This document shows, piece by piece, positions 23,701-38,700 of a stretch of DNA of 64,000 nt; position 1 is the first letter of the stretch, and each line of letters starts with the position of its first letter. This DNA comes from Hanleya hanleyi (lineage: Eukaryota; Mollusca; Polyplacophora; Lepidopleurida; Hanleyidae): positions 62,001 through 126,000 of the forward strand of contig JAVTVY010037113.1 in assembly GCA_036873755.1 (NCBI GenBank), given 5' to 3'. A model generated the notes under the pieces. It was not told the DNA's origin. It did no database searches and was given only the letters and a program-made list of their open reading frames with translations. The position numbers and the translations under genes are program-made.

Positions 23701-26700
23701 ATTCATCATTTAAATCATTATCTAAAAGGATAGAGCTACAAATTCCACAAACAATATATGTATCAGCCATACTTATTATTTATTCATCATTTAAATCATT
23801 ATCTAAAAGGATAGAGCTACAAATTCCACAAACAATATATGTATCAGCCATACTTATTATTTATTCATCATTTATGCACTGAGTGCACGTGACTGATGTG
23901 ACAATAAAACAACTTGATCAACATGAAATGAAAGCCTCAATCAGTTACATTATTGTCATTGCATCTGAACATTCAACAGTCCAACAAGAGCTGTCTGAAC
24001 TCAAAATACGCCCGAAAACATATCAGTCTGAACAGGTGGAACAGTGAATTGAAAACTTTCAGCACTGTATGTATTTACATGTGATAGTTAGTGATGTACA
24101 AGAAAACAAGGACTCCCCGTATAACTACCAGATCAGAAGATTGAAAAGTGTGCGATATACAGCCTGGACTTTAGGGATACTATCCTTACAATATGAGGTA
24201 AAGAGGGTGTGTCTGGTTGCCATGGAAACAACCCACATGAGCAAAAGCAATGCCCGACACATCGTCTCCCCTAATGCATCTACAGGGGTTAAAATGCTCA
24301 GGATTTCCAGGTCATCAACTGGATGACCTCGTGAAAAATTAAGTCTCTTTAACTTAAATTTTAGTCTTAATTGGGTGTTTCAAATTTTTATTTTTTATTT
24401 ACTCTTGCCAAAAGGCAATTTCCAGAACGAAAACTTGAAAGGAAAAAAAAAAACAGTTGAGAATAATATCTTACACATCCTCATGCCTGCATAATATTAT
24501 AATTTACAAGACCATTTTCTCTTGGGATTATAGTGTTGTATCACAATAGGTGTAAGTTGCAATATGGCTTCTTTGACTTGTCAAATTCAAGACAAAACTC
24601 GAAGAACGTTTTGTTACTTTCATTATCAAAATGCAACCAGGAATGAGGATCTATTTTTGTCTCCATGAGCCTTGAAAGCTATAAACTTTCATTGAGGCAC
24701 TGGTCGATTTGTACATCACTCCCACTCAATTCAACATATGATTTTGAATGGTTGTTGTTATCAACTTCATCTGGCGTGGAAATTTCATCTGGTGTTTGGC
24801 ATGTTTGATTATCATCAATATTCTGTGAGGAATGGATTTCCTCAGCCCAGGGGCATTTTAAAGTCCCCCAAAACCCAGAAAACGTTTCTATACTTTGTTG
24901 ACCAAACATTCATGATGCAAATATATAGGTGTTGTCATCCCTTACCGAAGACGAATACATTATATTTGTCTTCCAAATATAATATTGTTTTGTGGTAGTT
25001 TTATGCTAGTTTTGTGGTTAGAATGTAATGCGAATACAATGTTCTGATTTGTTCTCATGTTGGACTTTTGGGACTCATTGTATTCGGAATGTCTTCGAAC
25101 ACCGATTGTATTCCGACTGTGTGTATATGAGCCGAAATATTTGTATTAGATTTGTATTCGAAGGTTTTATAACGGTTGAACCACAATGCAGAACCACAAT
25201 CCAGATCGATAGACAAATTGCAGGATTGTATTCGAATATTAATGGAATGTATTTCGAATACAATGACCGAATACAATACCATGCAACTGATATAGCCTGC
25301 AGGGCAAATCATCATCAAGGCATGCATGCAGTAAACATTTTTAAACATACAAATGAGAATTTATTTCAGATATGGACTGCCACTGGATTAGTAATATTTT
25401 CCTCTCACGTACTCTGCGAAATTGTTTGGGAGAATTAAGTTTGAAGACCAGTATTTGAAATAAACTACAGTAATAAATCAATGATAATTGTGAGCGGGGT
25501 CTTGTGAGCAACCAGTACGGCATCCGATGTACAGGATAAATTTATACACAACTTTAACTGGGTTTTAGATAATCCATACCATTTAGTGATTTGAAGAAAT
25601 TGTATCTTTGCTGGAGGTATAGTTTTTTTCTCTCTCTCTCCCTGCAGTAACAGACTGTCTCACATTACGATGCGACAGGATTTTCAGCAATATATCAGAG
25701 CCATTTCTTCTCAGAGAAGTGAAATTCCCCACAGTATCTATATGTAATTTGTGCATTTTTATTCTGAAATTTGAGAGAAAACTGTTCAGAATCAAAGAAA
25801 ATCTCCAATACCTCGCATGTTATTTTCAAAGCACAATGACGGTGCATGGGCTTGCAGGCGCTATGAAAATAACATGTGAGGTATTGGAGATTTGTTTTTA
25901 TTCTGAATATATTTCCTTCAAATTTCAGAATAAAAATGCAAAAATTACATATAGATACTGTGGGTAATTTCACTTCTCTGAAAAGAACTGGCTCCGATAT
26001 ATTGCCAAAAATCCCGTCCCATCGTAATGTGACTGAGTGAAAACAGGAAGCCATTCCAACAACAACAACGACGATGTAGACCGCTAACAAGATCAAGAAG
26101 TCTCTTGTATTCTATGAATACATCACTTCTTATGAATTTCGTATAGCTTCAAAAGTATTTCATGTTTATAAAGATCATGCCAGCCTCAAACATTTCCTAT
26201 TATCTTGGATGATCAACGAAAATGTTGTTGTAGAAAAAACGGAAACTGGACCCGCGGTAATGTTCTACGCAAGCAGAAATTTACAAACCCATTTCTTTTC
26301 AATGGGTTCAGCAAAAACAATCAAATTTGGAAGCTTGGCACTTAAAACAAATGAGCAAATATCCATACCTGTCAACAGATTTTAAGTTGCAAGGAAAACA
26401 ATACGTAATCTCATGCAATCAACATTTGCATGGAACTGTCTGCACACCAGCAGTGAGTTTGGGTTTGACCGTCTGCTATTTGAATTTTGGCGCCGAGATG
26501 ATTGTATGAGTGCATGGGTGAAATTGTTCCTAGGGAACTAATGCTGTCATATCCTGAAGTTATGAGACGAAGGGAGATCACTCTTGGTAATAGTATTGGT
26601 GGAGCAGGAACAAACGTCGTTCACATAGGACCATTTTACACCAGCATCCACTCAAGACTGGCAAACATGGCCAGCAGCCGGCAGTCAGCGGGAAAGATGA

Positions 26701-29700
26701 ACAAACATTTCAACAATTCTGTTCATCAGTTCTGTTCATCAGTTCATCACATTGACAGTTTGTTTTATGAAAGCCAATTTTTTGTGATCGTCAGGAGGAC
26801 GACCTGAGCTTAGATTTTACTCGTCAGCAGATATTTTTGGTCTAACATTTTGACCCCTGTAAAGTTATTAACCCTAAAGTTAAATATAATTTTTAAAAAA
26901 AGATGATCACTGGATTCTGGTTAGCCTGAGTGATACAAGACTGATCACTCTCTCCAATATTATTCTTCATTGCATTGGCAATTTTGAGAAGAGTAACCAA
27001 AAGCTCCCCTTGAAAATTTAGATTTTGTTCCATTTTTATACTGCATAAAAGGACCTGAAAGTCTGTAGAAAGAGGCTCAGTGATTTGCCATCTACATGGC
27101 CAGAATTGCCCTAGAATGCATCTCAGAGCATCTAGACCCCTGGGGCCTAGGCGGCCCCTGGACCCCGGCCTATTTGTCCTGTGATAGTAACTGGGTGAGA
27201 CGCCCTGTTTCCTGATTCCGGCTAATCCCACGCCATGAAGTAATATATTATTTGGGACATTGGTTTTGATGCCCATTAATCATACTTAATCAGATTTTCA
27301 TGGTCATCAATGTTCATTAATCGTACTTAATCAGATGTTCATGGCCATCAATGTTCATTAATCGTACTTAATCAGATGTTCATGGCCATCAATGTCCATT
27401 AATCATACTTCATCAGATTATCATGGCCATCAATGTTTGTACTGTGGAATTCATGGCCATCAGATTATCTTTTTTCATGGTCATTAATTATTTTTACTGC
27501 ATATTCATGGCAATGAATTTTATAAGATAGCAGCCGGTATGCATTAATGGCCATTATACTCCTTTCCATGGGCATTAAACATGGTGCGTTTAAAATTAAC
27601 GGCCATGAAATTTATTATTAATGGCCAATTAAGGACACTGAATTTATCATCCGATTATCAATTGATGGCAGTGCAAAAAATTAATGGTCAAATTGATCAA
27701 ATTTTCGCATTTAATGGCTTTTTAATGGGGCATTCATGGTATTTCATGGTGTGTTTGTCCAGTAGTGATACATATATGGAACGCACTACAAGTGTATATG
27801 CTTGGGGTCATGGATGCCAAAAATAAAGGGTGTGTTATGCCATTAATTTTTAATGTTCAGTTTCTTCCATTTTCTCTTGAATGGTAGACACAAGTTCAGG
27901 GCTGTTCCATTTAAAAAGGTATGGGAGGGGCGGAAGGCAAATTTGAATTATACCCCACCACCCATAGAAATTTTATTGGCCTTCCCAATGTTATAACATG
28001 GATTGAAGGGAATTTCCTCCCATGACCCATAGAATATTATATTAAGTGCCTTCCTTCCCTCCCATACCTTTTTAAATGGAACAGCCCTCAGGTTTATGTC
28101 GTTAAATGTGTTTTATTTTGTACTTGATGTAACATAAAGATGATACTAGATTTTGAGGCTGATTACATTTATAAATGCAATCTTTCCCCCTTCATCAGTT
28201 ACTCAGTTGCTCCACGGGATGAGGAGGCAGAAATGGATCTGGCCATGGAGAATTCTGACGGAGAACTGTCTGATGATCCCGGCTCTGATGGAGACAATAT
28301 TCCACTGGTGTGTACTACTTCCACAACTACTGTGTGACACACTGAGTTATCAATATGTCAGTTACTGACTGATCTAGAAGTTGATGTTGAGTCATATTAG
28401 TGAATTCTGCACATCTACATTTAGAACTGAATAACCCAGACACACTCACTGTGTCTGATTTGTTCAAAAGTGAGTTCAAAATGGTTCACTGTAGTTATAT
28501 TTAAATTCTGTAGTTTACAGTACACTAAGTTTACAGTAAGTGAATATATAAAGTTACCTGATAATCTTATGTTGATCAGATTCTGCGACCATATTGCCTG
28601 TTGTATTTGTCATTGATAAATTGGTTGTGTTTGTACATTTGATAGGATGATGAAGATGATGATGTGACCAGTTCTCCAATCTATGTCTTACCCTTGTACT
28701 CACTACTGTCTACTGACAGACAACAGAAGGTTTGCTTCCTCCTCTGACTGTCTATTCTTAACTTAAATCCTCTATGTGATATGCCCATTTCAAGGATATG
28801 GATTGTGACCAAACTTTAAGTATACTGACACCTTAATCTTGTCCCTTGGATGCATAGATTAATTAATGTGTCTCGCATGAGGAATTGAAAATATTAAGTC
28901 TGGTCGAATAGCTCTTGTGGTATTGGCTCTTGTTAGCCTATTGTTTACCCCTGTCCACATTCTGTCTTGTCATCGGGTTTCTCAGACATCTCCTGTGAGC
29001 AGGAAGACAGCCACATTAAGAAAATGTGAATAGTCTGCAGTATCGCCTTCCCCCTCCCCAAATCACATACAGGCTTTGTTTTCTTTCATTTCTTCTTTCA
29101 TAGTTTCAGAGATGCATTTGTACATCCTCTCACAACCATGAAAATGAGTTTTCAGATGAGATTTCATACAAATTTCATATGTTTTGCATTATTTTCACAT
29201 GCAACCCTTTGGAGCCCACAGCCATTTGACTCCACTCAAATTGAATTAGAGAGGGAGAAAGCCTAAGTTATCTCTTAATATATAGGTATCTTGTTCACTT
29301 GTCTGTTGTAGGTATTTAAGCCACCCCCTGAAGGATGCCGTCTGTGTGTTGTTGCTACAAATGTAGCCGAGACATCTTTAACGATACCAAACGTTAAATA
29401 TGTAGTGGATACTGGGAAGGTATGTAAAGCTAAATTGTTATGTCCAACAGCATAATGAGAACACATTCAAACCTAAAGTGCACATTTAGGTTATATTGTG
29501 TCATTTTATTGTGCAATTATATGCTAGAAGAAGAAGTTTTTTTGGTCAAACAGTTTTTTCGATGTAATATGAATATTTTATTCTTTTTAAGGAACTCCAC
29601 CTTTCTGTATGTTCATGTGTAGTTTAGTAGTGTTTGCTTTATAAGAACATAACATTTAGTTACACATCAGAGAAAGAGATAATTACGAAGATTGTGGCAT

Positions 29701-32700
29701 GCTGATTTTAATTTTTACATCATACAGTTAATATGAGTTTAGAAAAACTAGTATTCATCTTAGTGTTATATTGTTCCATCTTGATGATAATCTCATGTGG
29801 AATTCAAATTTGATTGTTGTGGTTAAACTTAATTTTTTTGTTCTACTCAGGTGAAAACTAAGTTTTTCGACAAGGTAACAGGTGTATCAACATTTAAAGT
29901 AACATGGACGTCTCAGGCATCAGCTGATCAGAGAGCTGGCAGGGCTGGGCGTGTTGGACCTGGTCATTGCTATAGGTATAACCTTTCTTCCTGCATCCAT
30001 TACAACAGAAAAGTTAACAGAAACAAATGTACTGGTACTTAAATACACTTAATCTCTGTTGTTTTATATACTCAGAGATTGAAGTCTTCCGGATATATCC
30101 GAATTTCCGGATTTTTTAGAATCCCCCCAAAATTCCCGGATTTTTCGATTTTCTGTCTCACCCGACCATGTTGTTGTTGTTGCTATTTTCATCGATAATG
30201 ATCCTCCGTTAAACCATTCTAACAAACAAAAATCTTTTAGCTTGGGTTTGAGAATCCCCCAAAAATATAAATTATGTGATTAAAATTCGAGTTCTGTACC
30301 TCCGGGGGTTTTAATAAGTTTGAAATAACCAGTTCCTGAGTGATCGGCGTTATATTATTTCCAGCGCAGTGCGATCTCCCCGCAGAGTGGTGTTTCCCAA
30401 ACTAGACTTGGCTTGTATGCAGCTTTACTGTTAAGAAGGTCAGAGAATGCTGCTGATTGCCTGTCGCTCTGTCTGCAGTAGCCGAGGGCGTGTTGTTCTC
30501 GTCCCGTGAATGTAACGGAAAGCAGTATGTTACCTCGTGTTCGTTGGCGCCAGCTTGTTTGACTCACTGTTGACAATGTTAGACGTATTTATAATTTAAA
30601 ATCGACTATGTGAAAATTGTTGACATGACGACTGACCTCAAGGACTTTGAAACTGGAGTTAAAAACAAATTTAAATGGTCGCGGCTGAAGGAAAAATATA
30701 CGTGACCACTGGAAAGATTGACTTGAAAAATCATTCTAAACATGCAAAAACCTAAAAACTCGAAAACTTCTCAAATCTAATGGGACTTCACCCTGTCTGC
30801 TCGCTTCCCCCCAGTCTGATGTTGAGTGCACATAGCCAAATTCATTTGCTTCCAGTATGAGTGGCATCTACATCATGCTAGCTTTGATGGATGGAACTTT
30901 TTGTCCAGTATTTGAATTATGTACTGAAAATATTTGGTTACAAGGAAAAAATCAATACAAAATAATGCCTTGAATTTAGATGACAATGTGCAGTTTTATT
31001 TCTCAGAAATCGCTTAGAATGCTTCTCCAGCCATCTAGGACCCACGAGCTGGACCCCGGCCTAAAGTGCTAGGATAGTATTTTTCCAGATTTTTTACAAA
31101 GATCCACTTCAATCTCTGTATACTAGATTCAGTAAAATGGCAGAATGCTCCTGGGACAAACATGTTTGAGTAACATTATGAAAGCATGAAACCGAACATT
31201 TTTATATGGATCACAGCTTCTCTATGTATATTATCTAGCAACATTTCTCAGAACATTGTATTCATAGTAACAAGATTGACATATGGAGAGAATCTTCTGA
31301 GTATTAATGTAGTGCAGTAATAAATGCTGTATATTTTCCGAGATATTTCTGTAAAATTATCACTATGTCAGTATTATATGTATTAAAAATGTTATGGGGT
31401 TGAATCTCACCAAAGTTTTATTTGCACAAATATTAATTGTTTCTATTATCTTCTCTCTTTCTGTTCATAGGCTATATTCGTCTGCAGTATTCAAAGATGA
31501 TTTTGAGAAGTTCTCCCCTCCAGAAATCACCCGAAGACCTGTGGAAGATCTCGTTCTACAGATGAAGGTATCAAAATAACACTATGTATCATATCAGAGG
31601 TTTACAGGGAAGCTTTTTCTCCTACTTTCTCTTTTATTTCTTTAAAAAGTCCTTGATTATGCGAGATTAACAATAATATTATTCCTGAACTGTGGTTTCA
31701 TTCATAATTATAGGACATGAATATTGACAAGGTGATCAATTTCCCATACCCTACAAGTCCTGACCCTGAACAAATCAAGGTGAGTGGATTTAATAATCAG
31801 AATATTTATTCTCTATACATGTGCATATCCATAACCATGTGTGTCTGTGTCCATCTGTCTGTGTCCATCTGTCTGTGTCCATCTGTCTGTGTCCATCTGT
31901 CTGTGTCCATCCATCTGTCTGTGTCCATCTGTCTGTTTTCTCTATACCATCATACCATAGTCATAGGATGACAAAACTTTCATGGCATATTTTATTATTT
32001 CATGTAATCTTATATCATTCAAAATAAGCTCGTACACTGCCTGGGCATCTTTATTCTCAAAGGGCTATTCACTATGATGCAAGCTAAATAGAAAAGATAC
32101 CACCATGGTTAGGAGGGTAATCACTCTGTATTATAGGTTGAAATTTCTGTTCACTGCAATAAGTTTTAATTATCTATATGCTGTACATGTATATGTTGTT
32201 GTTCAGGCAGCAGAAAGGTTGTTGATGTCACTGGGTGCTCTGGAACAGCCTGACAAACCTCAAAGGTTTAAGGACACCAAGAAAGGTACAATGATTTCTA
32301 TCAATCAAGAGACTGGATACCCTACCATATAACTGTGGCATGCTTCAGGGATCGTCATTCACTCTCAGCCTGGTTCAGTTTGAGAGTCAATGTGGGTAGT
32401 ACTTGATACATCTCTCCCTATACTTATATGTGGAGAAACAGATCTGCGCTGTCAGAAATAATGTGCATTGTGTCCTATTGAAAACAGTGGTAATATGGTT
32501 ACATTTTGTATACAAATTTTGACAACCCTTGAGGGAAATATGTACTAGGAATGACAACTTTGTGTGCTTCCCCATGTACAAGCATAGGAAAAACTGTGGG
32601 TGAATACTACCCAGAGCTACTCAGGCTGATTGTGTGTGGCTGTGCTGATTAATGGAGTTTGAAACGATTATGTGGTAGAATATCAAGACCTCTCCATTGG

Positions 32701-35700
32701 CTCGACCCCTTTCTCACAGAAATGATGGTATGAGTATGTAGTATCTTGTAATCATATCAAACTGTATAATATTTCCATGAAGATCCCTGGGAAGGAATGT
32801 GTACTCCTCATTTGCCTTGATACTTTACTATTTTCTCTCTGTAATCCAATGGCACAGTTGTGTATTGGGCTATGTTACATAGGGTTTAAGCAGAACTTGG
32901 ATGTGTTACAATTGGTGAGATACAATCGTATAAGTCATTACAATCATTTCCCACCAGGAAATATAAGGTGATCACATTTATTGGACCCAGTATATGATAA
33001 AAGAATGCAAACTACATTGTACATAAGCTATTCAATTTCTCTTCAATTCAGAGGGATAGTCAAATGTATTAATCCGGCCTGACATTTGAAGGTGATTGGA
33101 TGTTAATGGATTGATTGACTCATTAGAAATTATATCACACATTCATGACATTGGCATATTGGACCATTAATTCAGAGTCAGATTCAGTATGATACTGTCT
33201 TATAGAATTACCTGTAAAACCTTACCTCTTAATTTTGTTTATGTTCCTTCATCCAGCCTTGAGTACAAAGATAACTCCACTAGGTCGAGCCATGGCATGC
33301 TTCCCGGTCTCTCCACGTTATGGCAAGATGCTGGCTCTGGGACATCAACATGACCTCTTGGCTTATGTTGTGGCAATGGTATCAGCACTCTCTGTACAGG
33401 AGATCTTCACTGAGATTGAGAAACCCCCTGCTACAGAGACTGAGGTTCTTAATTTATATGTACCATCTAATCAAATCTGCCAGATAATCATTAAACTGAA
33501 TTCTAGCAAGGGAACTTTCTTATATGCCTGTCATTAGACGAGGTCATGCTATGCGATAGCAAGTTCTCTGTCTATATATTAATGTTTGTTCGCTGTGAAA
33601 TATCTTTAGTTCCATTTTATGAATTGGCACCAAACTTGAGATATACATTACCTCTGGGGCAAGGAAGAGCCCTATGCAGTAAAAGATCAAAGTTCAAGGT
33701 CACCGTTTTTTATGTCCATGCTATAACTCAAATGCATTGCAAAAAAAAAAAAAAGCATATTGATTATGAGGTCAAAAGATCATGCAAGTGGTCAAGGTCA
33801 CTGCAGCCTGAACACTGGAAAATAGTTGAAAATGTTAATGTCTGGGCTATAAACCACAATGCAGGTATACCTGAAACTCAAGAAAATGAAGATACCTATT
33901 CATTTTCAGGTGTTTGTCCATCCATCTGCCTGTCCTAGTTACTTCCATTCTTAATTTGATATCTCCACTTCAAGGGTAAGGATTGTGACCAAACTTGGGG
34001 TATGCTGTTACCCCAAACTTACATGAAAGAAAAAACATGGTGATGTTGAGGTCAAAGCAAGGGTTACCAAAGTCTCAAAAGAGAATCTAATATTGCGCAC
34101 TAAAATTATGTATATATTTGCAAGTCTGTACCGAAATTCAAATGTGGGATTACAAATATTATACATCTGTGTGGCCAATGTGCAGGCATATATTATCCAT
34201 TGTTTTTTGGCAAACATATATTTAAAAAAAATTTGCATGAAACATTCTTGAAGCTTCGACAACACTATTTCTGGCAAATAAAAACATGAAACTGAAATAA
34301 TTCATTTGGTTGCCTGTATATTTCCTGCTCTGAACAAATTCTTTCGAATATTTATTAGTTCTCAAAAAATGTAATGCTCAGCTGCATTGGCACTTCATGG
34401 TTTTCACATAGATTAGCACAATAATAGCCTGCTCTGCTTAGTTGATTAGTCAGTTATATTATGTCAGAAACAAATCATCTAGAAGTGTGTAACATTAGAT
34501 TAGAATAGCTAGATGGTTCAGGCACTCATCAAACAGCCTACACCATTAGACCGTTCATCTCCTGTGATGCATCACTCAGTTTTGAAGCTGTGCAAACATG
34601 ACACATTTTGTTTTACTGCACATCTATGTCACATCATGTGTTATAAGCAGGGAGGTGGTGGCCAATGCAATCTAGGTATTCTGATCTGATGTAACAAACT
34701 TCTAGTTAATTTGCTTCTGGTCATATGTATGATAGACATTCACCTTGTGTTAGCATGTACATGTGTATTGTTTGTTATGATAGCGAGAAGAGCAGAGACA
34801 GAGGAGAATTAGACTGTTACAGATCAGACGAACATGGGCTGGCACGGTAAGATTCCATCCTAGTTTTGTTCAAAATTGCTGAGAGAAATAGCTTCCAAAA
34901 TTGTAGTAAAAGCAGTTGTGATAGGAGTATCTCCAAAACATAATTTCAAAGTATGTAGTACATTTTAGTCACTATTTTTGAGATCTGGCGTTAGCCAGAG
35001 GCTCTTTAGAATGCTGTAGGGAAATGGACAAAAGTGCAAAACCACTCACGGGATAGCCTTCCGCTGCATGAAAGTAGTTACATAGAGATGAGTTTTGGGG
35101 ATCCTTAGTGGTTGAAGGCTTTTGTATGTCTATATTTAGTCACTAATAGTCACTTGGCATATATTTGATCCCTTGTCTGCATTAAATATTAATCTGTTCA
35201 TTGTTTTCCCACAAAATATGAGATTAATACGCTCTAAAGTATGGCAGACTGGTATCGTCACTTTACCAAAGGTTGGACTCTGCTGAGAAAACTATACAGT
35301 TTAGCTGGTTAGGTGTATATGTGAGAGATGCTCTATCATAGCAGCCAATCTGGCCACCATTGTCTCATTATCACCTTTGCAGGCCATTGTTTGCTTTTCT
35401 CACAAGAGTAAGCTGTAACATATCTTATAATCTTTTCCTATCTTGTACTTCACCAGTCAACCTGTGGGATATCCAGAAAGTGTAATACATGTCTTGTCTT
35501 ATCCTAACTTGTGACATAACCATCATCAACCTTGATGTCCAGCCCTTCTCACTCATAACACTAAATCAATCTTCATTCACCCCTAGATATAATCTCTCTT
35601 ATTTACCCCTGGGTACATGTATGTTCTGTACAAACTGACCTTAAACTCCTCTGGGTATTTAAGCCTAGACTTCATTTCACTGGCCCCTTTTTCCATCGAA

Positions 35701-38700
35701 TTCTCAACAGGTCAGTTTGCAGTTTCAGCTCAACACCAACAATACCATGTTAAAGAAGGTATCATATTGCTTTCTTTATGCTGGTTAAATTAACATGGTG
35801 GTCATGGTGTTCATCTGGAATACCGAACTGACGTATTGGAGAAATGATGTATCAAGATAAAGAGCAAATTCAGCTATTTTGGTTGAGTCAAGGTTGGATG
35901 AGCACCTACTGTAGTGTCTAATTGGACGGAAATTAATTGGGTAACACATGGTTAGCGTAATGTGTGCAACTTCCCTCATTATAGGACTACCTTTCCTTGT
36001 TCCCACAGATCAATCTCACATAAACTACGATAAAAGTAACTCCGAAAATGGAAGTCATTGTGATATAATATTCTATATTTCGGCTTCCATTTTCGGAGTT
36101 ACTTTTATCCTAGGACTGCCTTTCTTTGGTATGTTCAACTTCATTATGTCGGTACCTTTTAAGAAGGGCCGTTCGCGCCATAAATCCAAACGTTTAATAA
36201 ATTTAAACATTTAACTTGCACCAACCAATCAGATGTCATGAATTGACATTTGGAAGACCTTTCTTGTCCAAACGTAAACGTTTGCTGTTGTAACGTCCAA
36301 TACTTTAGACGTTTCCTGTCAAAAGGCAAACGTTTCCAGTAGTAATATTTGAGACTTTTAAACGTTTCCGGTTTAAGGGAAATCATTACCGGTTGTGATC
36401 ATCCAGTCAGATTTTTTTATTGCTGCCGCGTATTTTCAAACCTCAACATCAACACGTGTCCACTGGCAAAACGTTTCCGCTATGTAGTCTGAACCAATCA
36501 AAATAACCCTTACAAATATTCGCGCATATTGTATTCCTTATGCCCACCGTGCATCATGTCCTGTGCAAATTGTCCCGGTGCCAAAGATATTCTCCAAAAC
36601 CTAATTTGTAAGAACGGTTTTCATTGGTTAAAGTACACTACATACCGGAAACGTTTGCCAGTGGAGATTTGCACGTGTTGGTGTAGATGTTGGAATACAC
36701 GCGGCCCAAATAAAAAATCTGATTGGACGATCACAACCGGAACTGTTATCCTTTTAACCGGAAACCTTTAAAAGACCGAATTTTTCTTTTGACAGGAAAC
36801 GTCTGAAGTCGTGAATTTACAACTGGAAACGTTTGCTTTTTATCAGGAAAATGTCAGTTCATAACATCTGATTGGTTGGTTCAAGTTTAAACGTTTAAAC
36901 TTTTTAAAGCTTTACAATTTTTAAACGTTTAAAGTTAAAATGTTTAAAGGATGCGTTTATGGCGCGAACGGCTCTTCATATACCTTGTCACAGGATGTAA
37001 CTTGTGATTGCGTTTTAGCCACATACATTCGTGCCTGATACCACCTGTGCCTAACTTCAAATTAAATATATAATTGTGCGTTTATAGAGGGGGGGCATAT
37101 AGCGATCGCTTTGTCCGTCTGTCCGTCTGTCGTACCGTCTGTCGGTCCATCTGTCCGTCCGAATTTCTTGTCCACGCGATATCTCGGTTAATATTTGATG
37201 GACAGGATTGAAACTTGCATGGAATGTGGCCAGTGCCTCGTAGTTGTGCAGCGTAGAGTTTTTCCCAATTTCCGGTATAATTGTCAAGAGTTATGGCCCT
37301 TTATCTGAAATCTCTGTGAATGGGACTTGTCCGGGCTGGATCTTGGTTAATATTGTATGGACTAGTATGAAATTGCATGATATGTGGTCAGTGCCCCACA
37401 GTTGTGCAGCGTAAAGTTTCTCGTCATTTCGCTTATATTTTCAAGAGTTATGGCCCTTTGTCCGGGCTGGATCTTGGTTAATATTGTATGGACAATTTTG
37501 AAATTTGCAGGATATGTGGTCAGTGCCCTATAGTTGTGCAGCGTGAAGTTTCTCCATGTTTTGCATATATTTTCAAGAGTTATGGCCCTTTGTTCTTCAA
37601 GTCTTTGTGAATTGGTACTTGTCCGGGCTGGATCTCGGTTAATATTGTATGGACAAGTATGGAATTTGCAGGATATGTGGTAAGTGCCCTGTAGTTTTGC
37701 AGCGTGAAGTTTCTCCGCGTTTCGCGTATATTTTCAAGAGTTATGGCCCTTTGTTCTTGAATGCTTTGTGAATTGGGACTTGTCTGGGCTGGATCTCGGT
37801 TAATTTTGTATGGACAAGTATGGAATTTGCATGATATGTGGTCAATGTCCCATAGTTGTGCAGCGTGAAGTTTCTCTGCTTTCGGTTATTGTCCCCCGCT
37901 ACTTAGTAGGGGGGGGACTTAGAAACACCGGTGTCCGTAATTCCGTAATTCCGTGATTCCGTAATTCCGTAATTCCGTAAGATTTTCTTGTCCGGACAAT
38001 AACTCGTGAACGATTCAACCGATCAACTTCAAACTTGGGGTGTGCCTTGACATTGGCGAGAGGACGGTTGGGATTGTTTTTCAGCAATGTGCGTAATCCA
38101 ATATGGCCGCCGTCAGCCATTTTGGATTATAAGCAGTACGATCTTAGATTTTCTTGTCCGGACAATAACTCGTGAACGATTTAACCGATCAACTTCAAAC
38201 TTGGTGTGTGCCTTGACATTGGTGAGAGGACGGTTGGGATTGTTTTCAGCAATGTGCGTAATCAAATATGGCCGCCGTCAGCCATTTTGGATTATAAGCA
38301 GTTCGATCTTAGATTTTCTTGTCCGGACAATAACTCGTGAACGATTTAACCGATCAACTTCAAACTTGGGGTGTGCCTTGACATTGGTGAGAGGACGGTT
38401 GGGATTGTTTTTCAGCAATGTGCGTAATCAAATATGGCCGCCGTCAGCCATTTTGGATTATAAGCAGTTCGATCTTAGATTTTCTTGTCCGGACAATAAC
38501 TCGTGAACGATTTAACCGATCAACTTCAAACTTGGGGTATGCCTTGACATTGGTGAGAGGACGGTTGGGATTGTTTTTCAGCAATGTGCATAATCTGATA
38601 TGGCCGCCATCAGCCATATTGGATTATAAGCAATTGGATCTTAGATTTTCTTGTCCGGACAATAACTCATGAACGATTTAACCGATCAACTTCAAACTTT

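Larger units (their letters stand above)
22872..28168. mobile_element. Putative 5.3-kb TIR element with subterminal repeat clusters
   Basis: A 20-bp word, ATGTAATCAGCCTCAAAATC, at 22872-22891 is exactly inverted at 28149-28168. Inside each end, after some 300 bp, lies a 450-600 bp block (about 23,200-23,640 and 27,260-27,860) packed with variants of ATGGCCATTAAT in both orientations. Clustered subterminal motifs are typical of transposase binding. No transposase or target duplication was found, so this may be non-autonomous or a chance pairing of ends. It contains the 81-bp array, the 371-bp hairpin and a MITE. Confidence 0.5.

Noticed and set aside
37085..37160. Possible rRNA or tRNA gene among repeats
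   Set aside because: Only simple repeats (GTCCGTCT) and mollusc-style dispersed repeats were found; no cloverleaf or rRNA core words.
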